A DNA stretch of 64,000 nucleotides from Merdimmobilis hominis (GTDB taxonomy: Bacteria > Bacillota > Clostridia > Oscillospirales > Ruminococcaceae), in assembly GCF_021109255.1 (NCBI RefSeq), contig NZ_JAJODG010000002.1; one strand, 5' to 3'. Below are positions 8,617-17,830 of the stretch, piece after piece. The notes beneath the pieces are model-generated. The model made no database searches, had not been told where the DNA came from, and worked only from the letters and a program-made list of their open reading frames with translations. Each line of letters starts with the position of its first letter. The first letter of the stretch is position 1. The position numbers and the translations under genes were made by a program.

Positions 8617-8736
8617 ATGAAGTGGAAACTATTTTACCTCATTTTGATCGCCCTGCCCCTGCAAGCCTTTTTCCTCCTGCCCAGTTGGTATACCTGCGAA
8701 CGGGAAATGGTGGCATATCCCCAAGGCACAAAATAG
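8617..8736 (+). CDS. Possible 39-residue membrane or secreted peptide
   Basis: A short frame starting MKWKLFYLILIALPLQAFF, with two lysines followed by one hydrophobic stretch of about 18 residues, then a short polar tail with one Cys. It lies 38 bp after the membrane-protein gene and just before the operon terminator. The ribosome-binding site (AGCAGGGA) is mediocre. It could be a real small membrane protein or a chance frame. Confidence 0.4.
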   Translation: MKWKLFYLILIALPLQAFFLLPSWYTCEREMVAYPQGTK

Positions 8737-8747
8737 GCATAGAGAAA

Positions 8748-8788
8748 GAGCCCCCGGCCGCCGGATAAATCGGCGGCCGGGGGCTTTC
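8748..8788. terminator. strong bidirectional intrinsic terminator
   Basis: A 14-bp stem (GCCCCCGGCCGCCG and its complement) with a seven-base loop, between converging operons, flanked by A and T tracts. Confidence 0.85.
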
Positions 8789-8789
8789 C

Positions 8790-11700
8790 TTATTCTATGG
8801 ATTTCAGCGATTCCACCATGCTGATAGTTTTCAGCTTAAAGTACATCAAGAAGTTGACCAGTGCGGCAAAGGCCATGGTAAGAGCGAAGGACAGAAGGTA
8901 ACTGGGCAGGCTGATCACCCGGCCAAACATCACCGTGTCGATCTCAGCAGTTTGGATGACAAACCCGTGGAGGAGGATGCCCAGCCCCAACCCAGCCAAC
9001 GCCCCCAACACTGTGAGGATGAGATTTTCCCGGTAGACATAGGCGGAGACCTCCTGGTCGTAGAACCCCAGCACCTTGATGGTGGCAATCTCCCGGATGC
9101 GCTCAGTGATGTTGATGTTGGTCAGGTTGTACAGAACCACAAAAGCCAGTGCCCCGGAGCAGAAGATCAGCACCAGCACCACATAGTTGAGGCTGCTGAT
9201 GACATCTGAAAAATTGTCCTTGCTGTCCTGGGAGTAGCTGACCGCCAACACCGGATCCCAAGCGGTCAGCTGGGTGGAGAGCTGGTTCTTCCCCTCCTTG
9301 TCCAGTTGGGCTAACTGCAACGTGTAGGCGTTGTACACCGGCGGCCCTCCATACAATCGCTCATAGGCCCTGGGGGAGAGGTATACATAATGCATGGCGT
9401 AGTTCTCGGTGATGCCGGTGACCGGGACCTCCACCATCTGGTTATCGCTGTCCCGCAGGGAGAGGCCGTCCCCGACAGAGAGCCCCGCCAGTTTGGCGAA
9501 CTTCTCGGTGATCACCGCTCCCTCATCGGTCAGAGGGACCGGCGTCTCCTCCCCGCGGGTGCGCAGGCTGACGTATTCCCCCATCTCCTCCACCGACTGG
9601 GGGACAAAAAGGTACACCTGCTGCCAACGGCCTTCTCCCCCGGCGTCCATAGTCTGCTGGCGCACCGGCATCCACCCCAGGATTTGAGGGCTCTCCCCAA
9701 GGGATTCTTCCACCGCCAGCAGTTCCTCCCGGCTGGATGTGTCGTCCACCACCACCAGGGCGTCATAGGTGAAGATGTCGTCAAACTGCTTGAGGACGAT
9801 GGTGGAGATCGACTCCTTGAGCCCAAAGCCAGTGAGCATCAGAGCCGTGCAGCCGGAGATTCCCAGCACCGTCATGACAATCCGCTTTTTATACCGGAAC
9901 AGGTTTCGCACCGTCACCTTTTGCAAAAAGGAGAGGCGATCCCACAATGGGGGAATCCGCTCCAGCAGCACCCGTTTCCCCGATTTGGGGGCTTTGGGGC
10001 GCATCAGCTGGGAGGGCTGGGACCGCAACTCCTGCCGGCAGGCAAAGAAAGCGGCGCTCAAGGTGCAGGCGAGGGCGGCCAAGGTGACCCAGACCGCATA
10101 ATCTGCCCGGAAAGGGGCGATAAGGGGCGGGGTCACATAGCTGATGCCATAGGCGGCATAGATGACCCTGGGGAACAGCTGGAAGCCCACCCCCAAGCCC
10201 AAGGCGCTGCCCAGCAGGCTGGCTGCGGCCGCATACACCAGGAATTTGAGCATGATCGCCCCTTCGCTGTAGCCCAGGGCCTTCAGGGTGCCGATCTGGG
10301 TGCGCTGCTCCTCCACCATGCGGGTCATGGTGGTGAGGCAGACCAGTGCCGCCACCAACAGGAAAAACACCGGGAACACCTTGGCGATGGCATCCACCCG
10401 CTGGGCATCGTCCTCATAACTGGAGTATCCCGGGTTGACCGAGCGGTCAAAGACATACCACTCCGGGGCTTTAAGGCCGGCGATCTCTTTTTCCGCGTCG
10501 GCGATTTTCTGCCGGGCGTCCGCCAGTTCTGCGTCAGAATCCCGTTTGGCCTGCCAATATTCCGCCACCCCGTCATTGTATTCCCGCTCCCCGTCCAGCA
10601 GCTCCTGCTCCGCGTCTGCCAGTTCCTGGAGGCCCTTGGCTTTCTCCTCCTCCAGTTCCGCGACGGCTTCGTCCAATGCCTTGTATCCTCTGTCCAATCG
10701 CTTGCGGGCTCGGCTCAACTCCTTTTGGGCCTCCAAAAGCTCCTCTTTGCCATCTTCCCAATCCCGCTTGGCCTTTTCCAGGGCGAGAACCCCCTGGGAG
10801 AGCTGTACTTTTCCATCGGCAAGGGCTTTCTCCCCAGCGATCAGCTCCTGTTCCTGCTGGGCGAGGGTCTGTTTGGCCTGTTCCAGCGCTGCCCCGGCTT
10901 CCAAAAGGGCTTGCTGCTGCCCCAGAAGGAGGGGGACAAGCTGGGCGGAAGCTTCCTGGTTCCCGGCCATCGCCTCATCAAACAAGAGGCCCAGGTTCTC
11001 ATCCAGTTCCCAAAGGCCGGCGGAGAGCTGGGCAACCAGTTCAGGGGTCAGAGCTTCCGGCGGGATCTGCCCGGTGGCTGCGCCCAAGGCGCCGGAAACC
11101 AGCGTCTGGGCGGCTTGGAGCTCCTCTTCCTTCTGGGCAAACTCCCCTTTTCCCATTTCCAACTGGGTGCGGGCGGCAATCAAGGTCTGTTCGGTTTGTT
11201 CCAATGTGTAGGTGTTGTTGCGGATGTCCACCTCGGCCTGTTTGATCTGTTCGTGACCGTCGATCAGCTCCTGGATGGCGTCGGGGCGGTTTTCCCGGTA
11301 TTCCCGATACCCCGCCAAGTACTCCGATTCGCCATCGGCCAGCTCCTCTTCCGCCTTGGCAATCTCTTCCTGTGCCTCGGCAATCTTTTCCTCAAATTCC
11401 CGGCGGCCGTCCTCCAGCTCTGTCCGGCCATCCAGGATCTTCTGCCAGGCATCCTCCAATTCCGCCTGGGCGTCGGCAAGTTCCCGGCGCTGGGTTTCCT
11501 CCCCATCCCGGAGTTCCTCCTTGGCGTCGTTTAGCTCCCCGTAAGCCTCCTCCAGAATTTCCTGGAACCGTTCCTCCTCCCGGCGGTCTGCCAATTCTTC
11601 CAGGGAATCCATCTGTTCCTTCACCAGGTCTTTATATTCCTGGGAGAAGGCGGAAAGGCCCTGGGCCCCTTCCAAGGTGAGGTACAGGTCGGTGTAGACC

Positions 11701-12344
11701 TCCAGGTTGAAATTCTCCTCTGGAATGAGGACAAAACAGTCCGCCGCGCCGTTGCCAATGCTGGCGGAACCCCGCTCAAAATTGAGGTACAGGGGGCTGC
11801 GGGCAATGCCTACCACCGTGTAGGTATCCCGATCGAGGCGGTCGGAAACCGGTTCCTCTGGGTCGCCGGAGGCTAAGGTGACCGTCTGCCCTAGGGAGAA
11901 GGCATAATCCATGGGCATGTTGTTTTCCACCAGGCATTCGCCGGGAGCTTCCGGCATCCGGCCCTCCAGCAAGACGGGCTGGTTGAGGAAATCCTTCCCC
12001 TCCCGCTGCCTGGGGAGGGAGTAAACTTTGGCGATCACATCCGGCTGCCCAGCGGTTTTGAGGAACAAATCAGCGGAGTACCCTGCATAAAAGCCGTGAG
12101 CCTGGCCGCTCTCCCGGACGGCGGCGACGTCCTTTTCATCAAAGCCGTAGGTGGAGAGGATCTTGACATCCATCAGCTGCTGGACGGCAAAATACTGGTC
12201 GGCAGTGAGCAGCATATCTGGGCAGGTGGATTTGATGCCCGCAAAGAACCCGGTCCCCAGGGCCACAATGGCGAAGATGGAGAGAAAGCGGTTTTTGGTC
12301 CGGCGGATCTCCCGCCAAATGTCTTTATACAGCGCGGATTTCAT
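8790..12344 (-). CDS. FtsX-type ABC transporter permease with long coiled-coil extracytoplasmic region
   Basis: A 1184-residue permease. The ATG at 12344 is preceded by GGAAAGGAGG. The order is a transmembrane helix near 15-40 (FLSIFAIVALGTGFFAGI), a large extracytoplasmic region, then a long charged segment of about 350 residues rich in Glu, Ala, Lys and Gln (near 265-640) that predicts an extended coiled coil. A first FtsX domain follows near 660-780 (VDAIAKVFPVFFLLVAALVC) and a second near 1060-1180. It belongs to the MacB/LolC-like superfamily, which moves lipids or peptides out of membranes by mechanotransmission rather than forming an import pore. The ATPase gene lies 99 bp upstream. 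Confidence 0.85.
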   Translation of the reverse strand: MKSALYKDIWREIRRTKNRFLSIFAIVALGTGFFAGIKSTCPDMLLTADQYFAVQQLMDVKILSTYGFDEKDVAAVRESGQAHGFYAGYSADLFLKTAGQPDVIAKVYSLPRQREGKDFLNQPVLLEGRMPEAPGECLVENNMPMDYAFSLGQTVTLASGDPEEPVSDRLDRDTYTVVGIARSPLYLNFERGSASIGNGAADCFVLIPEENFNLEVYTDLYLTLEGAQGLSAFSQEYKDLVKEQMDSLEELADRREEERFQEILEEAYGELNDAKEELRDGEETQRRELADAQAELEDAWQKILDGRTELEDGRREFEEKIAEAQEEIAKAEEELADGESEYLAGYREYRENRPDAIQELIDGHEQIKQAEVDIRNNTYTLEQTEQTLIAARTQLEMGKGEFAQKEEELQAAQTLVSGALGAATGQIPPEALTPELVAQLSAGLWELDENLGLLFDEAMAGNQEASAQLVPLLLGQQQALLEAGAALEQAKQTLAQQEQELIAGEKALADGKVQLSQGVLALEKAKRDWEDGKEELLEAQKELSRARKRLDRGYKALDEAVAELEEEKAKGLQELADAEQELLDGEREYNDGVAEYWQAKRDSDAELADARQKIADAEKEIAGLKAPEWYVFDRSVNPGYSSYEDDAQRVDAIAKVFPVFFLLVAALVCLTTMTRMVEEQRTQIGTLKALGYSEGAIMLKFLVYAAAASLLGSALGLGVGFQLFPRVIYAAYGISYVTPPLIAPFRADYAVWVTLAALACTLSAAFFACRQELRSQPSQLMRPKAPKSGKRVLLERIPPLWDRLSFLQKVTVRNLFRYKKRIVMTVLGISGCTALMLTGFGLKESISTIVLKQFDDIFTYDALVVVDDTSSREELLAVEESLGESPQILGWMPVRQQTMDAGGEGRWQQVYLFVPQSVEEMGEYVSLRTRGEETPVPLTDEGAVITEKFAKLAGLSVGDGLSLRDSDNQMVEVPVTGITENYAMHYVYLSPRAYERLYGGPPVYNAYTLQLAQLDKEGKNQLSTQLTAWDPVLAVSYSQDSKDNFSDVISSLNYVVLVLIFCSGALAFVVLYNLTNINITERIREIATIKVLGFYDQEVSAYVYRENLILTVLGALAGLGLGILLHGFVIQTAEIDTVMFGRVISLPSYLLSFALTMAFAALVNFLMYFKLKTISMVESLKSIE

Positions 12345-12443
12345 AACCCTTTCCTCCTTTCCTGGCCCCATGGCATATGGGGATAGGGGATTTTTCCTTA
12401 GACACCTCTTCCCCAAACCCTAGAGGGAACCCATGCCGGGGGA

Positions 12444-13148
12444 CTACCATTCAATATCTTCCACCAGGGTGGGATGGGGGTTGAGCTCCACTTTATCCAC
12501 CCGGCCGTTTTTAAACTGGATCACCCGGTCGGCCATGGGGGCCAGGGCTGAGTTGTGGGTGATGACAATCACCGTCATCCCATCCCGGCGGCAGGTGTCC
12601 TGCAGCAGTTTCAGAATATTTTTGCCGGTGTTGTAGTCCAAAGCGCCGGTGGGCTCGTCGCAGAGCAGCAATTTGGGGCTCTTGGCCAAGGCCCGGGCGA
12701 TGGCAACTCGCTGCTGTTCCCCGCCGGAGAGCTGGGAGGGGAAGTTGTCCATCCTCTCCCCCAGGCCCACCTGGGTCAGCACCTCTTTGGCGTCTAGAGG
12801 GTTCTTGCAGATCTGGGAAGCCAGCTCCACATTCTCCTTGGCGGTCAAGTTGGGGATCAGGTTGTAAAACTGGAACACAAACCCAATGTCATACCGGCGG
12901 TAGCCGATCAGCTGTTTGGGCCGGTACTCGTTGATTTTGGCCCCATCCACCAGGATCTCCCCCTCGTCGCACTGGTCCATGCCCCCAAGGATGTTGAGGA
13001 CGGTGGTTTTCCCTGCGCCGCTGGGCCCTACAATGACCACAAACTCCCCCTGTTGGATGGAGAAATTCACATCAGACAGGGCGGTGATGGTCACCTCCCC
13101 CATCTGATAGCGCTTGTACACATGGTTCATCTCCACAAAGCCGGCCAT
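12444..13148 (-). CDS. ABC transporter ATP-binding protein (LolD/MacB family)
   Basis: A 234-residue ATPase. The ATG at 13148 (MAGFVEM) is chosen because AAAGGGGG precedes it. Walker A is GPSGAGKTT, the Q-loop is VFQFYNL, the signature is LSGGEQQRVAIARAL, Walker B is LLLCDEPTGALD, and the switch His is in VITHNSA. The EPTGALD and FQFYNLIPNL elements are typical of ATPases partnered with FtsX-type permeases. It forms an exporter with the 1184-residue permease just downstream. Confidence 0.92.
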   Translation of the reverse strand: MAGFVEMNHVYKRYQMGEVTITALSDVNFSIQQGEFVVIVGPSGAGKTTVLNILGGMDQCDEGEILVDGAKINEYRPKQLIGYRRYDIGFVFQFYNLIPNLTAKENVELASQICKNPLDAKEVLTQVGLGERMDNFPSQLSGGEQQRVAIARALAKSPKLLLCDEPTGALDYNTGKNILKLLQDTCRRDGMTVIVITHNSALAPMADRVIQFKNGRVDKVELNPHPTLVEDIEW

Positions 13149-13181
13149 GGGTTTTCCCCCTTTCCTGTAATACTCTTGCAT

Positions 13182-13550
13182 TTATGATTGGTCCTGCCCG
13201 CCCCCTTTGGCGATTTCCCCGCGGATCAACCTCTCCACTACAACCATAGCCCGGATCATCTTTTCCAGGCGCAGGTAATTGGGATTGTCCGCGGAAAATT
13301 TCCGCTGGGCAGTGCTGCACTTGTGAAGGATGGAGGCAATTGGGGGCAGCGATTGTTCCAAATCCCCCTTGGAGTATGCCCCGGCGCCTTCCCCTGCCAG
13401 CAACGATTTTGCCAGATACAGCGCACGCAGCCGGTTTTGGAGAAGGGTGTGCTGGGGTGTCCCTTTCTCAAATTTGGGCTGTACCTTTTCGCAGTTCCGG
13501 ATGGCTGATGTCACCACCCGCAGCGCGTTCTGCTCCTCGTGATCGCACAA
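13182..13550 (-). CDS. Hypothetical helical protein upstream of the ABC ATPase
   Basis: A 122-residue predicted all-helical protein with no membrane segment. The best start is TTG at 13550, seven bases after a GGGGGGAAGGG purine run; longer frames run into the kinase gene. It is rich in Arg, Leu and Ala, with NRLRALYLAKSLLAGEGAG and LRLEKMIRAMVVVERLIRG. It sits between the kinase and the ABC ATPase in the same orientation. No family was recognised, and a link to the exporter is only positional. Confidence 0.5.
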   Translation of the reverse strand: MCDHEEQNALRVVTSAIRNCEKVQPKFEKGTPQHTLLQNRLRALYLAKSLLAGEGAGAYSKGDLEQSLPPIASILHKCSTAQRKFSADNPNYLRLEKMIRAMVVVERLIRGEIAKGGGQDQS

Positions 13551-13587
13551 GACCCTTCCCCCCTTCTGTTGTTTGACACAACGCCCC

Positions 13588-15009
13588 TTAAAGAACACGG
13601 GCGTAGCTTTCCCGGTAGCGGGCATACTTTTCTTGGTAAAGCACCCGGTTCTCCGGGTTGGGGCAGATGACCTTCCCCTCCCCCACCGGGAACCGTTCCG
13701 GGGAATCCATCGCTCCCAAGGCAGTGAGCCCCAGGGCCGCTGCACCCAGCATAGAGGCCTGTTCGCTGGGGTGTACGGTGATCTCCCGGCCGAAGATGTC
13801 CGCCAGCATCTGGAGCCACAGGGGGGACTTCATCACGCCGCCGGAGGCGCGGATCTCCCTGGGGGAGTAAGCTTCCCTGGTCAGCACCTCATAGCACTGG
13901 TAGAGGTTGAACAGTGCCCCCTCTAAGATTGCCCGGTAAAGCTGCCCAGGGGAATGGCTCCCCTTCACCCCTAAAAATCCCCCCAAGCGGCTGTCATGCC
14001 AGCCTGGGCATCGCTCCCCAAACAAAAAAGGTAGGAAAACCGGAGTATCCGGCCCGCTGGCCTCAGCCATCTGGTCCAGTTCCCGGAGGGAATACCGCCC
14101 GCCCAACACCTGACCGGCAAACCAGTCCAAGCAGTTGGTGCAGCCGCTGGTAGCGGCTCCAGCCAGATACTTTCCCGGGGCGCAGTAGCACCAGATGGAT
14201 GGGTGCACCGGCAGGTAAGGCCGGTCAAAGGCCATGCGGATTGCCCCGCTGGTACCGGCAGAAAGAGTCATGACCCCATCCCCCAAAGCGCCGCTGCCCA
14301 CCTGGTTGAGGGCACCGTCCGGGTGGGCGGGGATGACCGGTATTCCCGCTTGCAAGCCGAGGATGCCGGCCATATCCCCCCGTAAAGAGGAGGTGTAGGT
14401 GTGCTCCTCCAGCCGGGGGAAATTCTCCTCCCCCAGGGAGGCCCTCTCCAGCAGCTCCCCATCCCAGGTGCGGCTGTGGAGGTTTAAAAACCCGCTACCC
14501 GAGGCCATGGAAACCGATTCCACAGCTTGTCCGGTCAGCTGGTAATAGATGTAGGACCCCTGGGTCATCAACTGGTCGCCTGGTCGGAGGGAAAGCCCCT
14601 CCTCCCCCAGGTGAAGCCATTTAAAAAAAGGATAGGTGGAGTGGGTCATACAGCCGGTTTTGTGGTAATACCGCACTGTCTCCCCCTCGTCTTGGCGAAA
14701 TCGGGCCGCCGTATCCGCCGCGCCGGTGTAGGCCCAGGTGTAACAGTCGGTTTTGGGACGGCCCGCCCGGTCGGCCAGCAGCAGGCTGTGCCAGGTCCCA
14801 CCCAGGCTGATACCGTCTATTGGGAAACCTTCTGCCGCCTCTTTCCCCACGGTGAGCAGCCCTTCCAACACTTTTTGAGGGTTCTGCACCGCCACCGAGA
14901 ATTCCCTGCCCCGGTAGGGGGCGCTGTGCTCCCGCAGGATTTCCCCTTCACTGGAATACACCATGGCCTTGGCCGAGCTGGTGCTGGCCTCCAATACCAA
15001 AATATTCAC
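13588..15009 (-). CDS. FGGY-family carbohydrate kinase, probable gluconokinase
   Basis: About 473 residues. The GTG at 15009 is preferred because GGTGG lies five bases upstream; an ATG at 15030 has no ribosome-binding site. The N-terminal domain begins NILVLEASTSSAKAMVYSSE, the phosphate-binding start of FGGY kinases, and includes GISLGGTWHSLLLAD. The C-terminal domain has LSAGTSGAIRM, GERCPGWHD and ASGGVMKSPLWLQMLAD, the usual FGGY signature. It is divergent from a 6-phosphogluconate dehydrogenase. A kinase that makes 6-phosphogluconate from gluconate would feed that enzyme, so gluconokinase is the likeliest role. Xylulokinase or another FGGY specificity cannot be excluded. Confidence 0.75.
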   Translation of the reverse strand: MNILVLEASTSSAKAMVYSSEGEILREHSAPYRGREFSVAVQNPQKVLEGLLTVGKEAAEGFPIDGISLGGTWHSLLLADRAGRPKTDCYTWAYTGAADTAARFRQDEGETVRYYHKTGCMTHSTYPFFKWLHLGEEGLSLRPGDQLMTQGSYIYYQLTGQAVESVSMASGSGFLNLHSRTWDGELLERASLGEENFPRLEEHTYTSSLRGDMAGILGLQAGIPVIPAHPDGALNQVGSGALGDGVMTLSAGTSGAIRMAFDRPYLPVHPSIWCYCAPGKYLAGAATSGCTNCLDWFAGQVLGGRYSLRELDQMAEASGPDTPVFLPFLFGERCPGWHDSRLGGFLGVKGSHSPGQLYRAILEGALFNLYQCYEVLTREAYSPREIRASGGVMKSPLWLQMLADIFGREITVHPSEQASMLGAAALGLTALGAMDSPERFPVGEGKVICPNPENRVLYQEKYARYRESYARVL

Positions 15010-15102
15010 ACATTCCACCGTCCCATTCATCTATTCTGTCTATACTACAGTTATACACGAAAATCCCATCCTTGGCAATTGTGCAAAAAGAGGCAAAAAT
15101 CC

Positions 15103-15131
15103 TTCCATTTCCCCGGCTGTTCCCCTATAAT
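15103..15131 (+). promoter_or_regulatory. promoter for the 6-phosphogluconate dehydrogenase gene
   Basis: A perfect TATAAT (15126-15131) with a weak upstream element, TTCCAT (15103-15108), at 17-bp spacing. It suggests a transcript that starts about 50 nt before the ATG and may need an activator. Confidence 0.5.
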
Positions 15132-15188
15132 ACAAATAGAGTGTTTTCCCCGCTGCGGGAAGAATCCAACCAAAAGGGAGTTGTTTCA

Positions 15189-16592
15189 ATGCAGGAGTAT
15201 GAAATCGGCCTCTACGGCCTTGGGGTCATGGGCAGCAGCCTGGCCAAAAATATGATTCAGCACGGGTTCGATGTAGCCCTCTACAGCAAACCAGAGGCCG
15301 AACGGGCCGCCTTTAGGGTAGAAGCCCCCTTGGGCCGTTATGAGGTTTTCCCCACCGAAGAAGCCTTTGTCCACAGCCTTTCTCAGCCCCGGGTCATCTT
15401 TTTAATGGTGACCGCCGGCAAAGCGGTAGATGCGGTCATCGGACAGCTCCTCCCCTATCTGGAGCCGGAGGATGTGATCATCGACGGGGGCAATTCCCAT
15501 TTTGAGGACACCGCCCGACGGGGCGCCGCTTTGGCGGAACAGGGGATCCAATACCTGGGGGTGGGGGTCTCCGGCGGGGAGCTGGGGGCGCTGTACGGCC
15601 CCAGCATGATGGTCGGAGGGAACTACGAAGGCTGGATCCGCTGCCGGGAGATTTTGCAGTCCATCGCCGCCCAGGTGGATGGAGAGCCCTGCTGCGAATA
15701 TGTGGGGCAGGCTGGCGCCGGCCATTATGTAAAAATGGTCCACAACGGCATCGAATACGCTATTTTGCAGCTGCTGGCCGACACCTACCACATCCTCTCC
15801 CAAGGGATGGGCCTCCCCCAAGAGGAGATCGCCGCCATCTTTGCCGGGTGGAAAGACGGGCCTCTTCGCTCCTACCTCATCGACATCTCCATCGATGTGC
15901 TCCGCAAGCGGGATGAGGATGGGCAGTTCCTCCTGCCCAAAATCCTGGACAGCGCCCAGCAGAAGGGCACCGGAAGCTGGACCATGATGGAATCCATCAC
16001 CCGGGGGGTGTATGCCCCCACCATCGCGGAGGCGGTGTACGCCCGGTTCTTCTCCCAAGAGAAAGCCACCCGATCCCTGGGCAGAAAGATCGGGGAGCTC
16101 TCCCCGGTGCGCAAGGTATTTTCGGTGGAAAACATAGGCGGAAAGCTGGAAAATGCCCTATACTGCGCCATGGTCTGCTGCTATGCCCAGGGGATGGAGA
16201 TCATCCGCAAGGCTTCCGCGGACTTTGGCTGGAACATCAACCTGGAGAACGCCGCCAACCTGTGGCGAGGCGGCTGCATCATCCGGTCGGATCTCTTAGA
16301 GCCCATCGCCAAGGCGTTCCACCGCCCTCAAGATTGCCCCAATCTGGTTCTATCCAAAGAATTCGCCCCCGCCCTCGCCCAAAAAGAAGCTGATTGGCGG
16401 GAGATTGTGGGCCGCTGCATCATCCACGGTCTGGCGGTCCCCGCTCTTTCCTCCACCCTCACCTATTATGACAGCTGCCACACCGACCCCATGCCGGTGG
16501 GCCTGATCCAGGGACTGCGGGACTGCTTCGGCGCCCACACCTACCGCCGGACAGACCGGGAGGGGGATTTCCACACCAATTGGCAGGAATAA
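15189..16592 (+). CDS. gnd: 6-phosphogluconate dehydrogenase, decarboxylating
   Basis: A 467-residue protein. The ATG at 15189 follows AAAGGGAG. It has the Rossmann start IGLYGLGVMGSSLAKN, then DGGNSHFEDT, GVGVSGGELGALYGPSMM and the active-site HYVKMVHNGIEY, with the catalytic Lys and the nearby His and Asn. Length and motif order match full 6PGD. It converts 6-phosphogluconate to ribulose 5-phosphate and CO2 with reduction of NAD(P). The divergent FGGY kinase and this enzyme make a gluconate utilization or oxidative pentose phosphate pair. Confidence 0.93.
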   Translation: MQEYEIGLYGLGVMGSSLAKNMIQHGFDVALYSKPEAERAAFRVEAPLGRYEVFPTEEAFVHSLSQPRVIFLMVTAGKAVDAVIGQLLPYLEPEDVIIDGGNSHFEDTARRGAALAEQGIQYLGVGVSGGELGALYGPSMMVGGNYEGWIRCREILQSIAAQVDGEPCCEYVGQAGAGHYVKMVHNGIEYAILQLLADTYHILSQGMGLPQEEIAAIFAGWKDGPLRSYLIDISIDVLRKRDEDGQFLLPKILDSAQQKGTGSWTMMESITRGVYAPTIAEAVYARFFSQEKATRSLGRKIGELSPVRKVFSVENIGGKLENALYCAMVCCYAQGMEIIRKASADFGWNINLENAANLWRGGCIIRSDLLEPIAKAFHRPQDCPNLVLSKEFAPALAQKEADWREIVGRCIIHGLAVPALSSTLTYYDSCHTDPMPVGLIQGLRDCFGAHTYRRTDREGDFHTNWQE

Positions 16593-16684
16593 CTAGCCAA
16601 ATAGCAGACAGACAAAAAAACAACAGAAAAATCCCTGAAAAAGATCCTTCGATGCAGAAATCGGTCAGGGGGAGGAGGAGAGAA

Positions 16685-17773
16685 ATGAATGCAAGCACCC
16701 GCACAGAAGCAGCGCGAAATTTTCCTTTTATAAAGGCAATAGCTGTATTGGCAGCCATATTTGCAGTGTCGCGCTGGACCCTGCTATGCACGGCAGCCGT
16801 GCTTTTATCCTGCTATTCCTGCCGCTATCTTGCAGGAGGGCTGTTCCGCCGCGGCGTTGTCCAAAAATCAGAAAAAGACTCGCTAAACAGAGCTTTTCAC
16901 ATCGACGCCCTCAAAATATATCAACTCTTTCCGATGTTCTGCATCGGCGTCTCGACATTCCTTTTTGGGCTGCTGTTTGGGCCGTATCTACAGACGGCCT
17001 GGCGAGAAAAAGGGTTGCTGGCGGTTTTGGATGTTGTGTTTTACATCCTGCTCCTTGCGTTTATGGCCCTGGCCCCCCTTCTGTATTTATATGACAGAAA
17101 AAAGCTGTGGAAGGTCCTTCATTATAAGGACACAGAATACTACAGGCAGACCCACATCCCGTTCCACGAGATGGTCGCAGATAAAGGACTTTGTGGGGAG
17201 TTCCTCGCCTACCTGTATTTTTCAGACCTTCCCGTTTACAATCGGGTTTTGATGAACGCCATCATCCCCCGTGAAAACGGCGATTTCTCCGAAATCGATT
17301 TGATCTGTCTCACCCCTGGGCGCATCATGGTGGTGGAAAGCAAGAATCGAGGCGGCCGGCTGCGCGGCAACCTCTCTGATCCGAAATGGGTCCAGATCCT
17401 GCCGGGATGTGAGAATCCTATGGGAAATCCCATTATGCAGAATGAAACTCATATTTTTGTGCTGCAAAATTATATAAACAGCCATATTGGCTCTTCAATA
17501 AGCAGTTTAGCAGACAGCACAACCTACACAAACGCTATTTTTATGGCCAACTATGAAAGTGGGATTGACTGCTTCTACGACTGCCCCACCCTGACCTTCC
17601 CCCACGCCATCCTCTACCCGTGCCAGGTGGAGGATCTGCGGGCAGCGGCGTCGGAAAACCTGTACTCAAAGGAACAGATCGACCAGATGGCAGACCTCCT
17701 TTACCCCGCAACGCAGTACACCAAAGAGGAGCGCCGGGCATTTGTTGTCTCTAGGGGGATAAAAAGACGATAG
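16685..17773 (+). CDS. Membrane protein with NERD (nuclease-related) domain
   Basis: A 362-residue protein. The ATG at 16685 follows a GGGGGAGGAGGA run; a longer frame starting at 16580 lacks a site. Hydrophobic segments near 14-45 and two more near 83-105 and 117-140 place it in the membrane. The C-terminal half has ENGDFSEIDLICLTPGRIMV followed by VESKNRGG, the Asp and Glu-x-Lys pattern of the NERD restriction-like nuclease fold. NERD domains are found in proteins linked to DNA processing or stress, usually with unproven activity. It stands alone between gnd and the amidohydrolase genes and ends at a strong terminator. Confidence 0.75.
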   Translation: MNASTRTEAARNFPFIKAIAVLAAIFAVSRWTLLCTAAVLLSCYSCRYLAGGLFRRGVVQKSEKDSLNRAFHIDALKIYQLFPMFCIGVSTFLFGLLFGPYLQTAWREKGLLAVLDVVFYILLLAFMALAPLLYLYDRKKLWKVLHYKDTEYYRQTHIPFHEMVADKGLCGEFLAYLYFSDLPVYNRVLMNAIIPRENGDFSEIDLICLTPGRIMVVESKNRGGRLRGNLSDPKWVQILPGCENPMGNPIMQNETHIFVLQNYINSHIGSSISSLADSTTYTNAIFMANYESGIDCFYDCPTLTFPHAILYPCQVEDLRAAASENLYSKEQIDQMADLLYPATQYTKEERRAFVVSRGIKRR

Positions 17774-17779
17774 GCAAAC

Positions 17780-17815
17780 AAAATCCCCCCAGCTAGTTAG
17801 CTGGGGGGATTTTTA
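17780..17815. terminator. bidirectional intrinsic terminator
   Basis: A 15-bp stem beginning AAATCCCCCCAGCTA and closing TAGCTGGGGGGATTT, ending in T residues on both strands, between the NERD gene and the converging amidohydrolase gene. Confidence 0.9.
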
Positions 17816-17830
17816 ACAGGGATTCAATTG

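Noticed and set aside
9390..11534. 714-residue plus-strand frame opposite the FtsX-type permease
   Set aside because: It is antisense to the repetitive coiled-coil segment of the real gene; its own composition is skewed and it has no ribosome-binding site.
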